This document shows positions 16,142-24,568 of a DNA stretch of 41,653 nt, piece after piece (position 1 is the stretch's first letter; every line of letters begins with the position of its first letter). The position numbers and the translations under genes are program-made. The notes below the pieces were generated by a model, which was given only the letters and a program-made list of their open reading frames with translations, was not told the origin of the DNA and did not search any database. Source of the DNA: Gluconacetobacter tumulicola (GTDB lineage: Bacteria > Pseudomonadota > Alphaproteobacteria > Acetobacterales > Acetobacteraceae); assembly GCF_014174215.1 (NCBI RefSeq), contig NZ_JABEQL010000033.1, positions 1 through 41,653 on the forward strand, written 5' to 3'.

Positions 16142-16238
16142 AAAACTTTTAGCCTTTTAAGGGGAAAACCGCCGGACAAGGCGGAATGCCGACAACAGAT
16201 TAAAAGTCTTTTTGCTTCTTTTTCTCCAGAAAAAGAAG
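16117..16238. repeat. Compound hairpin repeat, copy 2 (comEC 5' end)
   Basis: Outer stems GTTCTTTTTT / AAAAAAGAAC (16117-16138) and CTTCTTTTTCT / AGAAAAAGAAG (16215-16238) are the same as in copy 1, in the same orientation. The middle differs and has its own hairpin, CCGCC / GGCGG (16169-16184). The first stem overlaps the start of the comEC frame, and the other end lies about 80 bases before gltX. Confidence 0.8.
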
Positions 16239-16319
16239 AGACAAACGCCCAAGCCCCGCAACGCTCCCATACCGGCGCCCCCTGTCGGCAAACAGCGTCT
16301 CATGGTAAGGAGCCGGCTC

Positions 16320-17720
16320 ATGACCGTTCGTACGCGCTTCGCACCGAGCCCGACCGGGTTGCTGCATATCGGCAACGCCCGCGCCGCCCTGTTCAACTTC
16401 CTCTATGCCCGCCACCATGGGGGAAAATTCCTGCTTCGTATCGAGGATACGGACCGCGAGCGGTCGACCCAGCATGCGGTCGACGTGCTGTTCGACGGGC
16501 TGGCCTGGATGGGCATCACCCCGGACGAGGAACCGGTGTTCCAGTCCACGCGCCAGGCCCGGCATGCCGAAATCGCGCATCATCTGCTGGCGCAGAACCT
16601 GGCCTATCGCTGCTACTGCACGCAGGCAGAACTGCAGCAGATGCGCGAGCAGGCGATGGCCGAGGGCAAGCCGCCCCGCTACAACGGCTACTGGCGCGAT
16701 CGTGATCCGTCCGAAGCCCCGCCCGGCGCGCCCTTTACCGTGCGCATCCGCGCCCCGCGCGAGGGCGAGACGGTGATCCAGGATCTGGTGCAGGGCGATG
16801 TCCGCGTCGCCAATGCCGAAATGGACGACATGATCATCCTGCGCGCCGACGGCACGCCGGTCTATCAGCTGGCGGTGGTGGTGGACGACCATGACATGGA
16901 CATCACCCATGTCATCAGGGGCGACGACCACCTGACCAACACGTTCCGGCAGGCGATGATCTATCGCGCCATGGGCTGGGACCTGCCGAAATTCGCACAT
17001 CTGCCGCTGATCCACGGGCCGGACGGCGCCAAGCTGTCCAAGCGCCACGGCGCGCAGTCGGTCGTGGAATTCCGCGACATGGGCTACCTGCCCGAGGCCT
17101 TGAACAACTATCTGCTGCGTCTCGGCTGGGGCCACGGCGATGCCGAGATCCTGTCGCGCGACGAGCAGATCCAGCTGTTCGACCTGGACGGCGTCGGCCG
17201 GTCGCCCTCGCGCATGGATTACGCCAAGCTGTCGCACCTGAACGGCGTCTGGCTGCGCCAGGCCGACGATGCGCGCCTGACCGACGACGTGCTGGAACGC
17301 CTGGCCGGGCGCGAGGGCGTGACCGTGGACGACACGCTGCGCGCGCGCGTGCTCACCCTGATGCTCGGCCTGAAGGAGCGTGCGAAGACGCTGGTCGAAC
17401 TGGCCGACAGCGCCGCCTTCCTGGGCCGGCATGTGCCGCTGGCCTTCGACCCCAAGGCCGAGAAGCTGCTGACCGACGAGGCCCGCGCCATGCTGGGCCT
17501 GCTGGCCCGCGAACTGGCTGTGCTGGCCGTGTTCGATGCGCCCTCGATCGACGCCGCCCTACGCCATTTCGCCGAGAATCACGGCCACAAGCTGGGCCAG
17601 GTGGCCCAGCCCCTGCGCGCCGCGATGACCGGCGGCGCGACTTCGCCGGGCATCGACGCCACGCTGGCGGCCCTGGGAAGGGACGAGGTGATGGCGCGGC
17701 TGGGAGCCGTCGCCCGATGA
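16320..17720 (+). CDS. gltX: Glutamyl-tRNA synthetase
   Basis: GltX charges tRNA-Glu with glutamate; in bacteria lacking GlnRS a second or the same enzyme may also mischarge tRNA-Gln. The 466-residue class I synthetase has the HIGN signature at residues 16-19 ([17 protein letters not shown]) and the KLSKRHG form of KMSKS near residues 238-244, then a full anticodon-binding region, so it is not a short GluQ-type protein. ATG 16320 is preceded by AAGGAG at 7 bases; ATG 16302 is in frame but has no comparable site. It opens a long plus-strand run and overlaps pyrB (ATGA). Confidence 0.95.
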   Translation: MTVRTRFAPSPTGLLHIGNARAALFNFLYARHHGGKFLLRIEDTDRERSTQHAVDVLFDGLAWMGITPDEEPVFQSTRQARHAEIAHHLLAQNLAYRCYCTQAELQQMREQAMAEGKPPRYNGYWRDRDPSEAPPGAPFTVRIRAPREGETVIQDLVQGDVRVANAEMDDMIILRADGTPVYQLAVVVDDHDMDITHVIRGDDHLTNTFRQAMIYRAMGWDLPKFAHLPLIHGPDGAKLSKRHGAQSVVEFRDMGYLPEALNNYLLRLGWGHGDAEILSRDEQIQLFDLDGVGRSPSRMDYAKLSHLNGVWLRQADDARLTDDVLERLAGREGVTVDDTLRARVLTLMLGLKERAKTLVELADSAAFLGRHVPLAFDPKAEKLLTDEARAMLGLLARELAVLAVFDAPSIDAALRHFAENHGHKLGQVAQPLRAAMTGGATSPGIDATLAALGRDEVMARLGAVAR

Positions 17721-18682
17721 ACGACAGCCCGCGCGCGGCGCCGCCCCGGTTCTTCCCGCAGCACGGGCGGCACCTGCTGGGTCTCCAGGGCATGCATCCG
17801 ACCCGGATCGTGCCCTTCCTGGACCTGGCCGAGAGCTATGCGCTGATGAACCGCTCGCGCCAGACGCCGCGCGACCGGCTGCGCGGGCGCACGGTCATCA
17901 ATCTGTTCTTCGAGGACAGCACGCGCACCCGCACCTCGTTCGAGCTGGCGGCGAAGCGGCTGGGGGCGGACGTGGTCAACATGACGGTGGCCACCTCGTC
18001 GGTGAACAAGGGCGAGACGCTGCTGGATACCGCCGCGACGCTGAACGCGATGCGCACCGACCTGCTGGTGGTGCGCCATTCGCAATCCGGCGCGCCGGCG
18101 CTGCTGGCCCGCAAGGTCGAGGCCAGCGTGGTCAATGCCGGCGACGGCACCCACGAACACCCGACCCAGGCGCTGCTGGACGCGCTGACCATCCGCCGGC
18201 ATTTCGGTACGCTGCACGGGCTGACGGTAGCGATCTGCGGCGATGTCAGCCACAGCCGGGTGGCGCGGTCGAACATCCACCTGCTGACGGCCATGGGCGC
18301 GCGCGTGCGGGTGGTCGGGCCGCCGACGCTGATCCCCGGCGCCATCGGCGCGCTGGGCGTGGATGTCCATTACACGATGGAAGACGGGCTGCGCGACGCC
18401 GACGTGGTGATGATGCTGCGCATGCAGCGCGAGCGGATGAATGGCGGCCAGGTGCCCAGCCCGCGCGAATATTTCCGTTTCTACGGGTTGGACCTCAAGC
18501 GGCTGGCCCTGGCCCGGCCCGAGGCGCTGGTGATGCATCCCGGCCCGATGAATCGCGGGGTCGAGATCGAAAGCCGCGTCGCCGATTCAGACCAGAGCGT
18601 GATCCGCGAACAGGTCGAGATGGGAGTGGCCGTGCGCATGGCCGTCCTGGACCTGCTGTCGCGCGCCGGAGACCAGACGTGA
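17717..18682 (+). CDS. pyrB: Aspartate carbamoyltransferase catalytic subunit
   Basis: PyrB condenses carbamoyl phosphate with aspartate, the committed step of pyrimidine synthesis. The 321-residue protein shows the carbamoyl-phosphate site [12 protein letters not shown] near residues 66-77, [12 protein letters not shown] near residue 147, and [12 protein letters not shown] near the C-terminus. ATG 17717 overlaps the gltX stop and its own stop overlaps the dihydroorotase-like gene (GTGA). No pyrI regulatory subunit is nearby; partnership with the neighbouring dihydroorotase homologue is the expected alternative. Confidence 0.97.
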   Translation: MNDSPRAAPPRFFPQHGRHLLGLQGMHPTRIVPFLDLAESYALMNRSRQTPRDRLRGRTVINLFFEDSTRTRTSFELAAKRLGADVVNMTVATSSVNKGETLLDTAATLNAMRTDLLVVRHSQSGAPALLARKVEASVVNAGDGTHEHPTQALLDALTIRRHFGTLHGLTVAICGDVSHSRVARSNIHLLTAMGARVRVVGPPTLIPGAIGALGVDVHYTMEDGLRDADVVMMLRMQRERMNGGQVPSPREYFRFYGLDLKRLALARPEALVMHPGPMNRGVEIESRVADSDQSVIREQVEMGVAVRMAVLDLLSRAGDQT

Positions 18683-19992
18683 CCGCCTCTCCCCCCTCGG
18701 CCCCGCCGATCCTGTTCGAGAATGTCCGCCTGATCGACCCCGCGCGGGGGCTGGACCGGCCCGGACGCCTGCTGGTCCGGGGCGGCGCGATCGCCGGCAC
18801 CGACCTGCCTGGCGCCGAAGGCGTGCCCGAGGGCGCCCGGCAGGTCGATGGCGGCGGCGCGGTACTGTGCCCCGGCCTGGTGGACATGCGGGTGGCGATC
18901 GGCGAGCCCGGATTCGAATATCGCGAAACGGTGGCCTCGGCCGCGCGGGCGGCGGCGGCGGGCGGCATCACCACCATGGCGGTGCTGCCCAACAGCCAGC
19001 CGGCGATCGACGATCCGGCGCTGGTGCGGCACCTGCGCGCGCGCGGCGAGGAAACGGGCATGGTCTCGATCCTGCCCTATGGCGCGCTGACGCGCGGGTG
19101 CGCGGGCACCGAGATGGCCGAGATCGGCCTGCTGGACGAGGCCGGGGCGGTCGCCTTCACCGACGGCACGCAGGCACTGGCCGATGCGCGGATGATGCGG
19201 CTGGCCCTGACCTATGCCAGGGGCTTCGATGCGCTGGTGGTCCAGCACCCCGAAGACCCGTCGCTGGCGCGCGGCGGCTGCGCGACGGATGGCGAACTGG
19301 CGACGCGCCTGGGCCTGCCGGGCATTCCGACGGCCGCCGAGGCGATCATGATCGCCCGCGACCTGCGCCTGGCCGAACTGACGCGCGGCCGGCTGCATTT
19401 CGCCCATGTCTCGACGGCGGAAGGGCTGGAGCTGATCCGGGCCGCCAAGGCGCGCGGCCTGCGCGTGACCTGCGACACCGCGCCGCCCTATTTCGACCTG
19501 AACGAGACCGCGATCGGCGATTTCCGCACCTACGCCAAACTGTCGCCGCCGCTGCGGGGCGAGTCCGACCGGCTGGCCGTCTGCGCGGCGCTGGCGGATG
19601 GCACGATCGACGCCATCGCCTCGGACCATGCGCCCTGCGACGCCGACGACAAGCGCCAGCCCTTCGCCGTGGCCTCGGCCGGCGGCACCGGGCTGGCCAC
19701 GCTGCTGGCCGTCACGCTGGCGCGCGTGCATGGCGGCACCCTGCCCCTGATCGACGCGCTGGGCCTGCTGACCCACCGGCCCGCCGCCCTGCTGGGCAGC
19801 GATGCCGGCACGCTGGCCGATGGGACCGAGGCCGATCTCTGCCTGTTCGACCTGGATCGCGCGTGGAAGATCGAGGCCGACGCCCTGCCGGGCCGGGCCC
19901 GCAACACGCCCTTCGACGGGCGGGCGGTGGAAGGCCGGGTGCTGGGCACATGGAAGGCCGGGCGCCAGGTCTACGGGCAGGACGCGGCATGA
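18679..19992 (+). CDS. pyrC: Dihydroorotase homologue, probably non-catalytic (PyrX/PyrC'-like)
   Basis: The 437-residue protein has the class I dihydroorotase layout, but the HxH of the metal site is absent: the usual DxHxH is DMRVA, near residues 69-73 ([18 protein letters not shown]). Other ligand positions look kept: His in HPEDPSL (about 190), His in FAHVSTAEG (about 243) and Asp in ASDHAPCD (about 314). Pseudomonas PyrC' homologues lacking metal ligands are known to be inactive scaffolds for PyrB; the same role is inferred here. An active dihydroorotase would then be needed elsewhere. The GTG 18679 start and both 4-base overlaps suggest coupled translation with pyrB and plsY. Confidence 0.88.
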   Translation: MTASPPSAPPILFENVRLIDPARGLDRPGRLLVRGGAIAGTDLPGAEGVPEGARQVDGGGAVLCPGLVDMRVAIGEPGFEYRETVASAARAAAAGGITTMAVLPNSQPAIDDPALVRHLRARGEETGMVSILPYGALTRGCAGTEMAEIGLLDEAGAVAFTDGTQALADARMMRLALTYARGFDALVVQHPEDPSLARGGCATDGELATRLGLPGIPTAAEAIMIARDLRLAELTRGRLHFAHVSTAEGLELIRAAKARGLRVTCDTAPPYFDLNETAIGDFRTYAKLSPPLRGESDRLAVCAALADGTIDAIASDHAPCDADDKRQPFAVASAGGTGLATLLAVTLARVHGGTLPLIDALGLLTHRPAALLGSDAGTLADGTEADLCLFDLDRAWKIEADALPGRARNTPFDGRAVEGRVLGTWKAGRQVYGQDAA

Positions 19993-20630
19993 TGACCGAG
20001 ACGCTCCCCGGCTACGTCCTGCAATTGCTGGGGGCCATCGCCGTGCTGGCCTACGGCATCGGCAGCATCCCCTTCGGCCTGCTGCTGACGCAGCTTGGCG
20101 GCGCGGGCGATATCCGCGCCATCGGATCGGGCAATATCGGCGCGACCAACGTGCTGCGCACCGGCCGGCGCGGCCTGGCGGCGGCGACACTGCTGCTGGA
20201 TGGCGGCAAGGGTGCGTTCGCGGTGCTGTGCGGCTTCATCCTCTCGCCGTTCCATACCGCGCCGGCGATGGCGGTCGCGGCCCTGTTCGCCGTCATCGGC
20301 CATTGCTTCCCCATCTGGCTGAAATTCAAGGGCGGCAAGGGCGTGGCCACCGGGCTGGGGGCGGCGCTGGCGCTGTCGCCGCTGACCGGCCTTGCCTGCT
20401 GCGCCCTCTGGCTGGGGGTGGCAAAGCTGACGAAGATCTCGTCGGCCGGCGCGCTGGCCGCGTTCGTGGCCATGCCCGTGCTGCTGACCCTGTTGAGCGG
20501 CGATGGCCTGCGCAGCCCGATTCCGTTGGCGGGGCTGCTGATCGCGCTGCTGGTGATCGCCCGGCATCACGGCAATATAAGTCGCCTGCTCAACGGAACC
20601 GAACCGCGAATCGGACGGAAGACTCCGTGA
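19989..20630 (+). CDS. plsY: Glycerol-3-phosphate acyltransferase (acyl-phosphate dependent)
   Basis: PlsY transfers acyl groups from acyl-phosphate to glycerol-3-phosphate, the first step of phospholipid synthesis, in the inner membrane. The 213-residue protein has several hydrophobic segments and the conserved loops SIPFGLLL, GSGNIGATNVLRTGR (near residue 48) and GHCFPIWLKFKGGKGVATG (near residues 103-121). The start overlaps the upstream stop (ATGA) and the end overlaps dprA (GTGA). Adjacent ATG codons at 19989 and 19992 are both possible... the second is out of the upstream overlap by only one codon. Confidence 0.95.
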   Translation: MMTETLPGYVLQLLGAIAVLAYGIGSIPFGLLLTQLGGAGDIRAIGSGNIGATNVLRTGRRGLAAATLLLDGGKGAFAVLCGFILSPFHTAPAMAVAALFAVIGHCFPIWLKFKGGKGVATGLGAALALSPLTGLACCALWLGVAKLTKISSAGALAAFVAMPVLLTLLSGDGLRSPIPLAGLLIALLVIARHHGNISRLLNGTEPRIGRKTP

Positions 20631-21802
20631 CACCGGCCGGGCCGCTGGCCGCGCGCCTCCGCCTGGCGCGCAGCGAAGGCGTCGGCCCGGTCGGCTATCG
20701 CAAGCTGCTGCTCGATTACGGCGACGCTGAAAGCGCGCTGTCCGCCTTGCCCGCACGGGCCAGGGCCGCCGGCAGGGCGCGGACGCTGCGCATCCCGCCC
20801 GAGGACGAGATCGCGGCCGAAATCGCGGGCACGGCAGCGCTGGGCGGCCGCATCCTGATGCTGGGCGACCCCGACTATCCGCCCCTTCTGGCCGCCATCC
20901 ATGATGCACCGCCGGCACTCTCGATCCTGGGCGACCCGGCCCGGCTGAACGGGTGCTGTATCGCGATCGTCGGGGCCCGCAATGCCTCGTCCAACGGTGC
21001 GCGCATGGCCGAAAGCCTGGCCGCCACCCTGGCGGCGCAGGGCATTACCGTAGTCTCGGGCATGGCGCGGGGCATCGATGCCGCCGCCCATGCCGGCGCG
21101 CTGCGCGCCGGCACCACCATCGCCGCCGTCGCGGGCGGCCTGGATCGACCCTATCCGGCAGAACACGCACAATTGCAGGACAGGATTGCGCAATACGGGG
21201 CGGTGATCACCGAAACCCCGCTGGGCGTCGCGCCGCAGAGCCGGCATTTCCCCCGCCGCAATCGCCTGATCGCCGGCCTGTCGCTGGGCTGCGTGGTCGT
21301 CGAAGCCGCGCTGCGCTCGGGCAGCCTGATCACCGCCGACCTGGCGGCGGGCTATGGCCGCACGGTCTTCGCCGTGCCCGGATCGCCGCTCGACCCGCGC
21401 AGCCGGGGCGCAAATTCCCTGCTGCGGCGCGGCGCGATCCTGACCGAAAGCGAGAACGACATCCTGGCCGAACTGCCCGACGCAGCGGCCGGGGACCTCT
21501 TTTCCACCAGCACCAGCACGCGTCCCGGCAGCCTGGCGCAAAGCACCGCCCCCTGGCCCGAACCGCCGGTCCAGGCCGGTCCCGTACCCCCCTCCGACCC
21601 CGGCGGGACTGTGTCCGATATCCGTCAGGCGATCCTGACTCTGCTGTCATTCACGCCAACGCCGGTTGACGATCTTGTACGGCGCTGCCAGTTCTCGACA
21701 TCGGCGATCCTGACCGTACTGTCGGAACTGGAACTGGCAGGCGACATTGAAACCCTTCCCGGCGGCAGTGTCGTCCTTCCATCCCTGCCCGACGGACCCT
21801 GA
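20627..21802 (+). CDS. dprA: DNA-processing protein DprA/Smf
   Basis: DprA binds incoming single-stranded DNA and loads RecA during transformation. The 391-residue protein has an N-terminal helical region, the Rossmann-like DNA_processg_A domain (about residues 70-285) with IAIVGARNAS, SGMARGIDAAAH, FPRRNRLIAGLS and SGSLITA, and a C-terminal winged-helix domain from about residue 325 after a Pro/Ser/Thr-rich linker. The start is GTG 20627, overlapping plsY. comEC in the same window makes a DNA-uptake function plausible, although dprA is conserved in non-competent species too. Confidence 0.95.
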   Translation: MTPAGPLAARLRLARSEGVGPVGYRKLLLDYGDAESALSALPARARAAGRARTLRIPPEDEIAAEIAGTAALGGRILMLGDPDYPPLLAAIHDAPPALSILGDPARLNGCCIAIVGARNASSNGARMAESLAATLAAQGITVVSGMARGIDAAAHAGALRAGTTIAAVAGGLDRPYPAEHAQLQDRIAQYGAVITETPLGVAPQSRHFPRRNRLIAGLSLGCVVVEAALRSGSLITADLAAGYGRTVFAVPGSPLDPRSRGANSLLRRGAILTESENDILAELPDAAAGDLFSTSTSTRPGSLAQSTAPWPEPPVQAGPVPPSDPGGTVSDIRQAILTLLSFTPTPVDDLVRRCQFSTSAILTVLSELELAGDIETLPGGSVVLPSLPDGP

Positions 21803-21838
21803 CGGGCGCCGGAACGAGACGCGTGATCCGGAGACAGA

Positions 21839-24568
21839 ATGACTGACGTGGTCGTGGTCGAATCGCCCGCCAAGGCGAAGACGATCAACAAGTATCTGGG
21901 AGACGGCTTTACCGTTCTGGCGTCGTTCGGCCATGTCCGCGACCTGCCGCCCAAGGATGGCAGTGTCCGCCCGGACGAGAATTTCGCCATGGACTGGGAA
22001 GCCGATGAGCGCGGCAACCGGCAGATCGCCGCCATCGCCAAGGCGCTGCGCGGGGCCAAGAACCTGTATCTGGCCACTGACCCGGATCGCGAGGGCGAGG
22101 CGATTTCCTGGCATGTCCGCGCCATGCTGGAGGAGCGGAAGCTGCTGAAGGGCGTGGATGTCCAGCGCGTCACCTTCAACGAGATCACCAAATCCGCCAT
22201 CCGCACCGCGATGGCCCACCCCCGCGACCTCGACCAGCCGCTGATCGAAGCCTATCTGGCCCGCCGCGCGCTGGATTATCTGGTGGGCTTCACCCTGTCG
22301 CCGGTCCTGTGGCGCAAGCTGCCGGGGTCGCGCAGCGCCGGGCGCGTGCAGTCGGTCTCCCTGCGCCTGATCTGCGAGCGCGAAGCCGAGATCGAAGCGT
22401 TCAAGAGCCGCGAATACTGGACGGTCGCCGCCCAGTTCACCACGCCCGAAGGCGCGCCCTTCACCGCGCGCCTGACGCATCTGGGCGGCCACAAGCTGGA
22501 CCAGTTCGACCTGCATGACGAGGCCGGGGCCATGGCGGCCAAGGCGACGGTCGAGGGCGGAAAGTTCGCGGTCCGCTCGGTCGAGCGGCGCAAGGTCCGC
22601 CGCAACCCGCCGCCGCCCTTCACCACCTCCACCATGCAGCAGGAGGCCTCGCGCAAGCTGGGCATGGGCGCACAGGCGGCGATGCGCGTCGCGCAGCAAC
22701 TGTACGAAGGCATCGATCTGGGCGGCGAGACGGTCGGCCTGATCACTTATATGCGAACCGACGGCGTGCAGATGGCCGGCGAGGCCATCACCGCCATCCG
22801 CGAGCATATCGGTAGCAGCTTCGGCGCCCCCTATGTGCCGGAAAAGGCGCGGATCTATTCCACCCGCGCCAAGAACGCGCAGGAAGCGCATGAAGCGATC
22901 CGCCCCACCGATGTCGCCCGCACCCCCGCCGAAGTCGCCCGCTATCTGAGCGACGAGCAGAGGCGGCTGTACGAACTGGTCTGGAAGCGCTCGGTCGCCA
23001 GCCAGATGCAGTCGGCGGAGTTGGACCAGGTGATCGTGGAGATCGTGGAGATCGCGGATGCCGCCGGTGCCGCCGGCCTGCGCGCCAACGGCTCGATGAT
23101 CGCTTTCGACGGCTTCCTGAAACTGTACAGCGAAGGCCGCGACGACGCCGCGACGAAGGACGAGCAGGACGACGAAAGCCGCATGCTGCCGCCGATGCGC
23201 GAGCGCGACCCGCTGAAGACCGGCGCCGTCGAGGCCGACCAGCATTTCACGCAGCCGCCGCCGCGCTATTCGGAAGCGTCTCTGGTCAAGAAGATGGAAG
23301 AGATCGGCATCGGCCGGCCCTCCACCTATGCCTCGATCCTGTCGGTGCTGCGCGACCGCAATTACGTGCGGCTCGAGGCGCGGCGCTTCGTGCCCGAGGA
23401 CCGGGGCCGGCTGGTGACGGCATTCCTGACCTCGTTCTTCGAACGCTATGTCGATACCGGCTTCACGGCCGGGCTGGAGGAACAGCTCGACGACATCTCG
23501 GGCGGCCGTGCCGACTGGCGCGACGTGATGTCGGCCTTCTGGCGCGATTTCTCCCACGCGGTCGACCAGACGAAGGAGCTGAAGATCTCCGACGTCATCA
23601 ACGCGCTGGACGCCGACCTGGCCCCCCATTTCTTCCCCTCCCGCCCCGACGGCACCGACCCGCGCGTCTGCACCGCCTGCGGCACCGGCCGGCTTGGGCT
23701 GAAACTGGGGCGCTACGGGGCCTTCATCGGCTGCTCGAACTATCCGACCTGCCAGTTCACCCGCCGCCTGGTGGTGGATTCGAAGGAGGAAGGCGAGGCC
23801 GACACGCTGAAGGACGGCATGCGCGTGCTGGGCCAGGCCCCGAGCGGCGAGGACGTGACCGTCAAACGCGGCCCGTGGGGGCTGTACGTCCAGCAGGGCG
23901 AACCCAATCCCGAGGACAAGAAGGCCAAGCCGAAGCGCGCCACCATTCCGCGCGGCATCGAAGGCGACAAGATCACGCTGGAACAGGCGCTGGGCCTGCT
24001 CTCGCTGCCGCGCATCGTCGGCACCCACCCCGAGACCGGCGAGCCGATCGAGGCCGGGCTGGGCCGCTTCGGCCCGTATGTGAAGATGGGCGCCATCTAC
24101 GGGTCGCTGGACAAGGATGACGACATCCTGACCGTCGGCCTCAACCGCGCGGTCGACGTGCTGGCGCGCAAGCTGGCCTCGGTCCGCACCATCGCGCCGC
24201 ATCCCAAGGATGGCGAGCCGGTGATGGTGCGCAAGGGCCGGTTCGGGCCGTACATCCAGCACGGCCAGATGGTGGTCAACGTGCCCCGTGGCGAGGCGAT
24301 GGAAGACGTGACGCTGGAGCAGGCGGTGGCGCTGCTGGCCGAGAAGGGCAAGCCGCTGAAGCCCAAGGGCAAGGCCGCCGCCAAGAAGACCACCGCCAAG
24401 GCCACCACCCGCAAGACGGCGGCAAAAACCGCGAAGACGGAGGCCACCGCCGAGGGGGCGGATGCCCCGGCCCCCAAGACCACCCGTGCCAGAAAGGCGG
24501 CCCCGGCCAAAGCCGCCGCCGAAGGCACGGCGAAGCGAAGCCGGCGCACGACCGCCAAGGCCGGGTGA
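21839..24568 (+). CDS. topA: DNA topoisomerase I
   Basis: TopA relaxes negative supercoils by single-strand passage. The 909-residue protein begins with the TOPRIM domain (VVVESPAKAKTINKYL; DPDREGEAISWH near residue 82). The active-site Tyr lies in GLITYMRTDGVQ near residue 304. One four-cysteine zinc motif appears near residues 611-640 (CTACG ... CSNYPTC), followed by GRFGPYV-type repeats that bind single-stranded DNA. A lysine/alanine-rich tail of about 65 residues closes the protein. ATG 21839 follows CGGAGACAGA. It overlaps rnr (GTGA). Confidence 0.97.
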   Translation: MTDVVVVESPAKAKTINKYLGDGFTVLASFGHVRDLPPKDGSVRPDENFAMDWEADERGNRQIAAIAKALRGAKNLYLATDPDREGEAISWHVRAMLEERKLLKGVDVQRVTFNEITKSAIRTAMAHPRDLDQPLIEAYLARRALDYLVGFTLSPVLWRKLPGSRSAGRVQSVSLRLICEREAEIEAFKSREYWTVAAQFTTPEGAPFTARLTHLGGHKLDQFDLHDEAGAMAAKATVEGGKFAVRSVERRKVRRNPPPPFTTSTMQQEASRKLGMGAQAAMRVAQQLYEGIDLGGETVGLITYMRTDGVQMAGEAITAIREHIGSSFGAPYVPEKARIYSTRAKNAQEAHEAIRPTDVARTPAEVARYLSDEQRRLYELVWKRSVASQMQSAELDQVIVEIVEIADAAGAAGLRANGSMIAFDGFLKLYSEGRDDAATKDEQDDESRMLPPMRERDPLKTGAVEADQHFTQPPPRYSEASLVKKMEEIGIGRPSTYASILSVLRDRNYVRLEARRFVPEDRGRLVTAFLTSFFERYVDTGFTAGLEEQLDDISGGRADWRDVMSAFWRDFSHAVDQTKELKISDVINALDADLAPHFFPSRPDGTDPRVCTACGTGRLGLKLGRYGAFIGCSNYPTCQFTRRLVVDSKEEGEADTLKDGMRVLGQAPSGEDVTVKRGPWGLYVQQGEPNPEDKKAKPKRATIPRGIEGDKITLEQALGLLSLPRIVGTHPETGEPIEAGLGRFGPYVKMGAIYGSLDKDDDILTVGLNRAVDVLARKLASVRTIAPHPKDGEPVMVRKGRFGPYIQHGQMVVNVPRGEAMEDVTLEQAVALLAEKGKPLKPKGKAAAKKTTAKATTRKTAAKTAKTEATAEGADAPAPKTTRARKAAPAKAAAEGTAKRSRRTTAKAG

